A stretch of 64,000 nucleotides of DNA, taken from positions 77,330 through 141,329 of the forward strand of contig JBEKLU010000001.1 of NCBI GenBank assembly GCA_050010035.1, read 5' to 3'. Within the stretch, counting starts at the first letter, position 1; the number at the start of each line of letters is the position of its first letter. A program made the position numbers and the translations under genes. Source of the DNA: Roseiarcus sp050010035 (GTDB taxonomy: Bacteria > Pseudomonadota > Alphaproteobacteria > Rhizobiales > Beijerinckiaceae). The notes beneath the pieces are model-generated. The model saw nothing but the letters and a program-made list of their open reading frames with translations. It did not search any database and was not told the origin of the DNA. This document shows, in pieces, positions 59,410 through 64,000 of the stretch.

Positions 59410-60150
59410 ATGCTCAGCAAGTCCGCTTTGACCATCGCCGTCGCCGGCCTCGCGCTCGGCGGTTCGGCGCTCGCCCAGGAGCCGGGCGCTGCGAAGCCCG
59501 TCCCGACCGTCACCGTCGTCGGGCGCGCCACGGAAGACGTGCGGCCCGACATCGCCATCCTGACCTTCGACATCCTGGACGAACGCCCGACCGCGAGCGA
59601 CGCCGCGAGCGAGAACGCGCGGCGCACGACGGCGGTCATCGAGGGCCTCGAGGGCGGCGGAATCGAGACGAAGGACATCGCGACGATCGGCGTCAATCTG
59701 ACTCCGGTGTGGAACGACGAGCGGGACGCCAAGACCGGTCAAGTGGTCAAGCGCACGCTGTCGGGCTACCAGGCCTCGAACGCGCTGAGCGTGCGCGTGC
59801 GCGCGATCGACAAGACCGGCTCGATCATCGAGCGAGGCGTCCAGAACGGCGCCGTCTACCAAAGCGTCGCGTTCGACCTCTCCGATCGCGAGGCCCGCGA
59901 AGACGCGTTGCGCGTCAAGGCGGTGGCGAACGCGAGGCGCCGCGCCTCGCTCTACGCCGAGGGCGCGTCGATGAAGCTGGGCGCGCTCCAGGGCATCGAC
60001 GCCGACCTCGCCCCGCCCCTCTATCGCGTCGGCAGCGGAGCGGCGCGGACCCTGAACATGGCGCCCGCAGCGGCGCCGCTGCCGATCGAGCCGGGCCTCA
60101 TCACCTTGTCCGATAGCGTGACCGCGACCTGGGCGCTGGCGCCGCAGTGA
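59410..60150 (+). CDS. SIMPL (DUF541) domain periplasmic protein
   Basis: The 246-residue protein has a clear signal peptide (residues 1-23: SALTIAVAGLALGGSALAQ). The mature part has the SIMPL pattern: PTVTVVGRATEDVRPDIAIL, ALSVRVRAIDKTGSII, and the A(R)-x-A-x-x-Y-A stretch RREASLYAEG-like (ARRRASLYAEGASMKLG). Members (E. coli YggE type) are linked to oxidative-stress protection; the mechanism is unknown. It is monocistronic. Confidence 0.88.
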   Translation: MLSKSALTIAVAGLALGGSALAQEPGAAKPVPTVTVVGRATEDVRPDIAILTFDILDERPTASDAASENARRTTAVIEGLEGGGIETKDIATIGVNLTPVWNDERDAKTGQVVKRTLSGYQASNALSVRVRAIDKTGSIIERGVQNGAVYQSVAFDLSDREAREDALRVKAVANARRRASLYAEGASMKLGALQGIDADLAPPLYRVGSGAARTLNMAPAAAPLPIEPGLITLSDSVTATWALAPQ

Positions 60151-60163
60151 GGCGCCGGGGCGT

Positions 60164-60883
60164 TCAGGCAGGCGACCGCTCTCCGTTCTCGGCGCGGAAC
60201 TTGGCGTAGCCGGCGGCGCGCAGCGCGCAGGCGGGGCAGTCGGCGCAGCCCCATCCCCATTCGTGACGGCGGCTGCGGTCGCCGTTGTAGCAGGTGTGGG
60301 TCTCCTCGCGCACGATCTCCACCAGCGCCTCGCCGCCGAGGTCGCGCGCCAGGCGCCAGGTCGCCGCCTTGTCGATCCACATCAGCGGCGTCTCGATGAC
60401 GAAGCGCCGCTCCATGCCGAGATTGATCGCGACCTGCAGCGCCTTGATCGTGTCGTCGCGACAGTCGGGATAGCCGGAATAATCGGTCTCGCACACGCCG
60501 CTCACGAGATGCTTGAGGCCGCGGCGGTAGGCGAGCGCCGCCGCGAAGGTCAGAAACAACAGATTGCGGCCGGGCACGAAGGTGTTGGGCAGGCCGCCGG
60601 CGGCGACCGCGATGGCGATGTCGCGGGTCATCGCGCTTTCGCTCACCTCGGCGAGCGCCGAAAGGTCGATGCGGTGATCCTCGCCGAGTCTTGGCGCCCA
60701 GCGCGGAAACGCCTGCGCCAGCGCGGCGCGCAGGCTAGGGCGCACGTCGAGCTCGATGCGGTTGCGCTGGCGATAGTCGAAGCCGACCGTTTCGACGCGA
60801 TCGAAACGGTCGAGCGCCCAGGCCAGACACGTCGTCGAATCCTGGCCGCCGGAAAACAGCACCAGCGCGCTCGCATCGTCCAT
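60164..60883 (-). CDS. queC: 7-cyano-7-deazaguanine synthase
   Basis: The 239-residue PP-loop enzyme converts CDG to preQ0 in queuosine synthesis. It has LVLFSGGQDSTTCLAWAL (ATP loop), ETVGFDYRQRN, VPGRNLLFLTFAAALAYRRG, and the zinc cysteines in CYNGD plus CADCPACALRAAG. No queD, queE or queF is next to it. Confidence 0.97.
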   Translation of the reverse strand: MDDASALVLFSGGQDSTTCLAWALDRFDRVETVGFDYRQRNRIELDVRPSLRAALAQAFPRWAPRLGEDHRIDLSALAEVSESAMTRDIAIAVAAGGLPNTFVPGRNLLFLTFAAALAYRRGLKHLVSGVCETDYSGYPDCRDDTIKALQVAINLGMERRFVIETPLMWIDKAATWRLARDLGGEALVEIVREETHTCYNGDRSRRHEWGWGCADCPACALRAAGYAKFRAENGERSPA

Positions 60884-61075
60884 TGCTTGGGTCCCTAGTG
60901 GTGAAATTCCGCCACGCGATTCCTGCGCGTTAGATGATAGGGTTCAACCCCAACCGGGTTTTCGTAATGTCGGAAAGGTCAAGACTTTCGAAATGTTTGG
61001 AAACGCCTGTATATGTCGCGTAACCGTGTTTTTTGACTGTTGGCGTCGCGCGTAATTTGCTGGATGTCTCGGTTT

Positions 61076-61609
61076 CTATCTTCCCCAATCCTTTCGAATT
61101 AGAAGGCTCGTCATAAACACGGCGACGTTTGGTGTTTTGCGTATATTCGACCAAGCGGCGAAAGCTTCGCGTACCATAAGAATTTTGTTCAGTGCATCCA
61201 GCCGATTCCACTGTTCTGTAAGGTCATAGTCCGCCTTATGACGTGATTCCTGAAGGTCAACGAATGCCGTCAAAACGGTAATAAGGTCAGCATCAAAAGG
61301 GAAAGCAAGCATCGTCTCTACCGCAGTTGGGAGAGCGCTTTGTTTGTTATTCATTATAGCAGTATTTGCTTGAACAAAGTCCTTGCAGGTAGTTTTCATT
61401 AGCCCGTGCTGGAACGCCCTTTGCACTACCTTGCGCAGGGCGGCGGGAGACGACGGCGACAGAGCGCGTGCAGAGTCCTCAATCATCAAATGAAATAACG
61501 CGTAATAAGCGGTAGAAACCGCGCGTCGCAAGCTCGCCTGCTTGGGCCTCCTCGGCTCCTTATTGGCCAATAATTCCGCTTGGTCCAGTAGATCGCGAGA
61601 AAAAGACAA
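61076..61609 (-). CDS. HEPN-like protein of a two-gene module
   Basis: The 177-residue all-helical protein begins RDLLDQAELLANKEPRRP and KQASLRRAVSTAYYALFHLM, the first long helices of the HEPN fold with the A-Y-Y-A-x-F/L-H signature. ESRHKADYDLTEQW is the late helix carrying the R and H-like residues. HEPN proteins are often RNases or substrate-binding partners. It sits four bases after a 102-residue gene and is less GC-rich than the surroundings, with TTT, ATA and AAT codons. Toxin function is inference. Confidence 0.65.
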   Translation of the reverse strand: MSFSRDLLDQAELLANKEPRRPKQASLRRAVSTAYYALFHLMIEDSARALSPSSPAALRKVVQRAFQHGLMKTTCKDFVQANTAIMNNKQSALPTAVETMLAFPFDADLITVLTAFVDLQESRHKADYDLTEQWNRLDALNKILMVREAFAAWSNIRKTPNVAVFMTSLLIRKDWGR

Positions 61610-61613
61610 AGGC

Positions 61614-61922
61614 CTACTCGGTTTTTATTTGTACATATGGCCAGCGTTTAAATTCTGAATTAAGCACTGCGGCGCGAAGAGTCTCAGCGGCGCGACTTAG
61701 CTCGGCGATTTTCTCTTTCGACGGATTGACGTCCGCGCTAGCGAGAACGGTAATCCACACTGCCGGAGCGCCGTCGGAATCTTCACCGAAGCGGAAATCA
61801 ATATCTTTTATGGCTGCCGATAACGGCACCGATCTGGAGAGCTCGGCAAAGAATCGACCTTCCTCGCCGGTGGCTGCGCCCGGATACTTGCGTTTGGCGG
61901 CACGGGTGTCTGTCTTCGTCAT
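61614..61922 (-). CDS. Small protein paired with HEPN-like gene
   Basis: The 102-residue soluble protein has an N-terminal basic stretch (TRAAKRKYPGAATGEEGRFF), and a conserved-looking middle, IKDIDFRFGEDSDGAPAVWI, then NPSKEKIAELSRAAETLRAA, ending RWPYVQIKTE. I do not recognise the family. It lies upstream of the HEPN-like gene with four bases between stop and start, so the two are one operon; the order matches an antitoxin or modifier before its partner. Confidence 0.6.
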   Translation of the reverse strand: MTKTDTRAAKRKYPGAATGEEGRFFAELSRSVPLSAAIKDIDFRFGEDSDGAPAVWITVLASADVNPSKEKIAELSRAAETLRAAVLNSEFKRWPYVQIKTE

Positions 61923-62448
61923 GGACGCAGCTTACTCCGCTATTGGAAATTCTCAATAACGGCTTTTGCCGGTCATATCGTTGGGATTGTGCGCTCTGTG
62001 GGATGCGCAGAAATCAACCAGATCGTGTGAAAACGCTTTTCTCTCGTCGGAGACGGTCGGGGTTACGCCGACTGGATACTCAACTCCTCAATCAGCCGCC
62101 CTCCGCTCGCGAGCAAATCCCTCGCCGCGCGACGACGCGGCGGAAAATCGCCTCGCAAGCCCTTGAAAGCAAACCATCGCGCCGGAAAATGGCGCCGGCC
62201 TCGGTCGGTTCGGCCGTGGCGTCCGCCGCCACGCGCTACGCCGCTCCAGGCCCAACGCGCCGCGAAGCGAATCATGCGGCACCCGCTCTCCACCATGGCA
62301 GACGAGCGGAGCCGAGAACCAAGCGTCAGATCCTCACCACTCGGCGCTGCGCCGAGGCCATCGCTCCGCTTCGCCTAGACAATTGCGCTCGGCTAGGGAA
62401 GGCTGGCGGCGCGTCGGGCGTCCGGCGCCTCCTGGCAAGGAGCCCCGC
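61923..62448. other. Gene-free stretch
   Basis: This 526-bp region lies between the HEPN-like module and the next small gene. Its first part (to about 62050) is AT-rich like the module. The rest is GC-rich. Open frames on both strands lack start signals and recognisable sequence. AAGGAG at 62437-62442 serves the next gene. Confidence 0.55.
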
Positions 62449-62745
62449 ATGGACCTCGCCGCTCTGCGCGCCTCGCTCGCCGGCGCGACGCCGCCGCCCG
62501 ACCTCGGCTTGGCGTTGCAGGCGTTATGGCGCGACGCCAAGGGCGACTGGGACGGCGCGCACCGGCTCGCCCAGGAGGACGAAGGCGCGGCCGGCTGCTG
62601 GGTCCACGCCTATCTCCATCGCAAGGAGGGCGACGCCGGCAACGCCGCCTATTGGTATCGGCGGGCGGGAAAGCCGGTCGGCGAGGGCGCGCTCGACGCG
62701 GAATGGGAAGCGATCGCGGCGGCGCTGCTCGGGGCCCGGCCTTAA
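62449..62745 (+). CDS. Conserved small hypothetical protein
   Basis: The 98-residue protein is helical and acidic: MDLAALRASLAGATPPPDLG, then LALQALWRDAKGDWDGAHRL, then QEDEGAAGCWVHAYLHRKEG and NAAYWYRRAGKPVGEG. The DWDGAHRLAQ and AYWYRRAG words look like one or two degenerate TPR-type helix pairs. A strong AAGGAG fixes the start. No family name is given; TPR-like protein interaction is inference. Confidence 0.7.
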   Translation: MDLAALRASLAGATPPPDLGLALQALWRDAKGDWDGAHRLAQEDEGAAGCWVHAYLHRKEGDAGNAAYWYRRAGKPVGEGALDAEWEAIAAALLGARP

Positions 62746-62788
62746 CCGGTGACGAGCGCCCGTCGCAGCGCGTGCGGCGCCGGCGCCG

Positions 62789-63508
62789 TCAACCCGCGTC
62801 ATCCGCGAAACCACGGCGTTCATGCGCCGCATAATTCTCGCCGATCGACATGGCGCAGATTCGCGACAGGGTCGTGTAAGGCAGGCCGGTCTCCTCGGCC
62901 CAGGCGTTGAACTGCGCCTGCGCCTTGGCGAGGTCGCGCTTCGACTTGATCTCCTCCGCCACGTCCAGCCCTGCGTCGCGCAGGCAGGCGACGACGTCCT
63001 TCGAGGTCACGAACCCGTCCCAGCCGAGAAAGCGCAGCGTCATCTGGCCGGTGGCGCCGCCGAGCCGACTGCCCCGCTTGGCGATGAGCTCGAGCAACCC
63101 GATCTCGTCCGCGGACGGCCAAGCCGCGAGGAACCTTCCGAAGCTGCCGTGCTCTCGCGCCACGTCCGTCACGAAGCGCGCGTTGGTGCGCACCGACATG
63201 ATCTTGGCGCCGTTGCGCACGATGCGCGTATCCGAGGTGAGCCTGTCCCAGAACTCGTCGGGCTCGAACACGAGGCGCGCCGGCTGAAAGCCGAGGAACG
63301 CCTCCTCGAAGCCGGGCCACTTGGCCTCGATCACCCTCCAGGCGAAGCCCGCCGAGAACACCCGCTTGGTCATCTCGGCGAGGACGCGGTCATCGCCGAG
63401 CGCGGCGAGCGCCTTGGCGTCGGGTTTGGGCGGCAGCAGCCGCTCCAGCGGCTCAGCGCCGCCTTTGCGCTTTTCCGCGCGAGCGAGGATGGTCTTGAAC
63501 GAAATCAC
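62789..63508 (-). CDS. DNA-3-methyladenine glycosylase I-like protein
   Basis: The 239-residue protein resembles the Tag/HhH-GPD-like group: AEMTKRVFSAGFAWRVIEAK (the F-W-R-V block of the damage pocket), ARLVFEPDEFWDRLTSDTRI, VRNGAKIMSVRTNARFV (the R-N-x-x-K-I region), and LGGATGQMTLRFLGWDGF. Such enzymes remove 3-methyladenine from alkylated DNA. The early Cys/His zinc pattern of E. coli Tag is not seen, so substrate range may differ. Confidence 0.75.
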   Translation of the reverse strand: MISFKTILARAEKRKGGAEPLERLLPPKPDAKALAALGDDRVLAEMTKRVFSAGFAWRVIEAKWPGFEEAFLGFQPARLVFEPDEFWDRLTSDTRIVRNGAKIMSVRTNARFVTDVAREHGSFGRFLAAWPSADEIGLLELIAKRGSRLGGATGQMTLRFLGWDGFVTSKDVVACLRDAGLDVAEEIKSKRDLAKAQAQFNAWAEETGLPYTTLSRICAMSIGENYAAHERRGFADDAG

Positions 63509-63577
63509 GCCGCGGCCGTCCCGTCAGTTCATTGAAGCCCCAATACCAGATCCGAACGAATTCTCTCAGTCGAGCCG

Positions 63578-63669
63578 TTTGTAGGCGCGGCCGTTGGCCG
63601 CGCTCGTTCGGCGACGTCCACGAAAGGAGGCGTTGCGCGCCGGACGCGACCAGCGGTCGCGTCTACAAG
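63578..63669. repeat. MITE-like repeat, copy B
   Basis: This element begins TTGTAGGCGCGGCCGTTGG and ends GGTCGCGTCTACAAG. Interior blocks GCCGCGCTCGTTCGGC and GCGCGCCGGACGCG match copy A at 4391-4489, with a short internal deletion. It lies between the glycosylase and fba genes. Confidence 0.7.
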
Positions 63670-63688
63670 GTCTACTGCGCTGCCTCGG

Positions 63689-64000
63689 TCAGCCGAACTT
63701 CGGGTCGAGCTCGCCGCTGGCGTAGCGCTTGGCCATTTCCGCGGTGGTGACGATGCGCTTGATCTTCGAGGCGTTTCCCGCCGTGCCGAACTCCTCGAAG
63801 CGCGCCTTGCAGACTTTCACCATCGCCTCGATCGCCGGCTTGAGATACTTGCGCGGATCGAACTCCTCCGGGTGCTCCTGCAGCACGCGGCGGATCTGGC
63901 CGGTGATCGCCATGCGATTGTCGGTGTCGATGTTGATCTTGCGCACGCCGTTCTTGATGCCGCGCTGAATCTCTTCGATCGGCACGCCGTAGGTCTGCGG
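63689..64000 (-). CDS. fba: Class II fructose-bisphosphate aldolase, C-terminal part
   Basis: The last about 103 residues are inside the window; the start lies beyond its right edge. VPIEEIQRGIKNGVRKINID, then TDNRMAITGQIRRVL, and DPRKYLKPAIEAMVKVCKAR are the C-terminal half of the class IIB aldolase barrel (NIDTD is the DHAP-phosphate-binding loop). The enzyme cleaves fructose 1,6-bisphosphate, or sedoheptulose bisphosphate in Calvin-cycle variants. It fits with the PPi-PFK and PfkB in this window. Confidence 0.93.
   Translation of the reverse strand, partial: PQTYGVPIEEIQRGIKNGVRKINIDTDNRMAITGQIRRVLQEHPEEFDPRKYLKPAIEAMVKVCKARFEEFGTAGNASKIKRIVTTAEMAKRYASGELDPKFG

Noticed and set aside
60935..60965. 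GGGTTCAACCCC, similar to a tRNA T-arm
   Set aside because: No acceptor stem, anticodon arm or D-arm can be built around it; this is a chance hairpin in an AT-richer patch.
60930..61211. 93-codon minus-strand frame overlapping the HEPN-like gene
   Set aside because: It overlaps the conserved C-terminal part of the HEPN-like gene in another frame and has no start signal or domain.
62063..62296. 77-codon minus-strand frame in the 526-bp gap
   Set aside because: Arg-rich and low in complexity, with no start signal or neighbour support.

Overview
This window is a GC-rich, densely packed chromosomal segment of an alphaproteobacterium of the order Hyphomicrobiales (Rhizobiales). A methanotroph-like or phototroph-like Methylocystaceae/Beijerinckiaceae member is my best guess. 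The basis is the codon usage, a class I PHA synthase, an S2 ribosomal protein with the long alphaproteobacterial C-terminal tail, a PPi-type phosphofructokinase next to PEP synthase, and a complete mraZ-to-murG cell-wall block. I see no rRNA, tRNA, CRISPR array, insertion sequence or phage. The family-level placement is inference.

Layout. 1-2.5 kb: end of an exopolysaccharide locus (priming sugar-phosphate transferase, O-antigen ligase/polymerase-like protein). 2.5-10.4 kb: VOC protein, Uma2 nuclease-like protein, AlaC-like aminotransferase, PHA synthase, and a patch of very small genes (two DUF2442, one DUF4160, one DUF3658-like) with REP palindromes. 10.4-20.7 kb: tyrS, a giant AsmA-like protein, a one-cysteine Bcp-type peroxiredoxin, an M23 peptidase, an O-methyltransferase, a Na+/H+ antiporter and PPi-dependent phosphofructokinase. 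20.9-29.3 kb: ppsA-pfkB, two small conserved proteins, and dnaE. 29.3-32.9 kb: one large STAND-type protein (DUF4062-like domain, NB-ARC NTPase, eight kinesin-light-chain-type TPRs), bracketed by REP palindromes in opposite orientation. 33.1-38.9 kb: a membrane-fusion protein, a PilZ-carrying family 2 glycosyltransferase and a REC-GGDEF-EAL protein, readable as a c-di-GMP-controlled polysaccharide module. 39.1-42 kb: rpsB, tsf, terminator, pyrH. 42-46.9 kb: two MFS transporters (one fused to a DUF2569 domain), a methyltransferase and an MNT nucleotidyltransferase whose HEPN partner is cut to 31 codons. 47.1-59 kb, minus strand: a ParE-type toxin-antitoxin pair, then the division and cell wall cluster read as mraZ-rsmH-ftsL-ftsI-murE-murF-mraY-murD-ftsW-murG, almost all joined by 1-7 nt overlaps. 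59.4-64 kb: SIMPL protein, queC, an AT-rich two-gene HEPN-like module, a small conserved protein, a Tag-like DNA glycosylase and the end of class II fructose-bisphosphate aldolase.

How the parts fit. Central carbon flow is represented by PPi-PFK, PEP synthase, a PfkB kinase, FBA and PHA synthase. Envelope construction is represented by the mra/mur/fts block, M23 peptidase, AsmA-like protein, exopolysaccharide genes and the PilZ synthase. The accessory layer consists of the STAND protein, at least one intact toxin-antitoxin pair, one decayed HEPN/MNT pair, an undescribed HEPN-like pair, an MITE-like element in two copies and a REP family in at least six copies. The STAND gene, the HEPN-like pair and the MFS-DUF2569 fusion are the best candidates for new biology.
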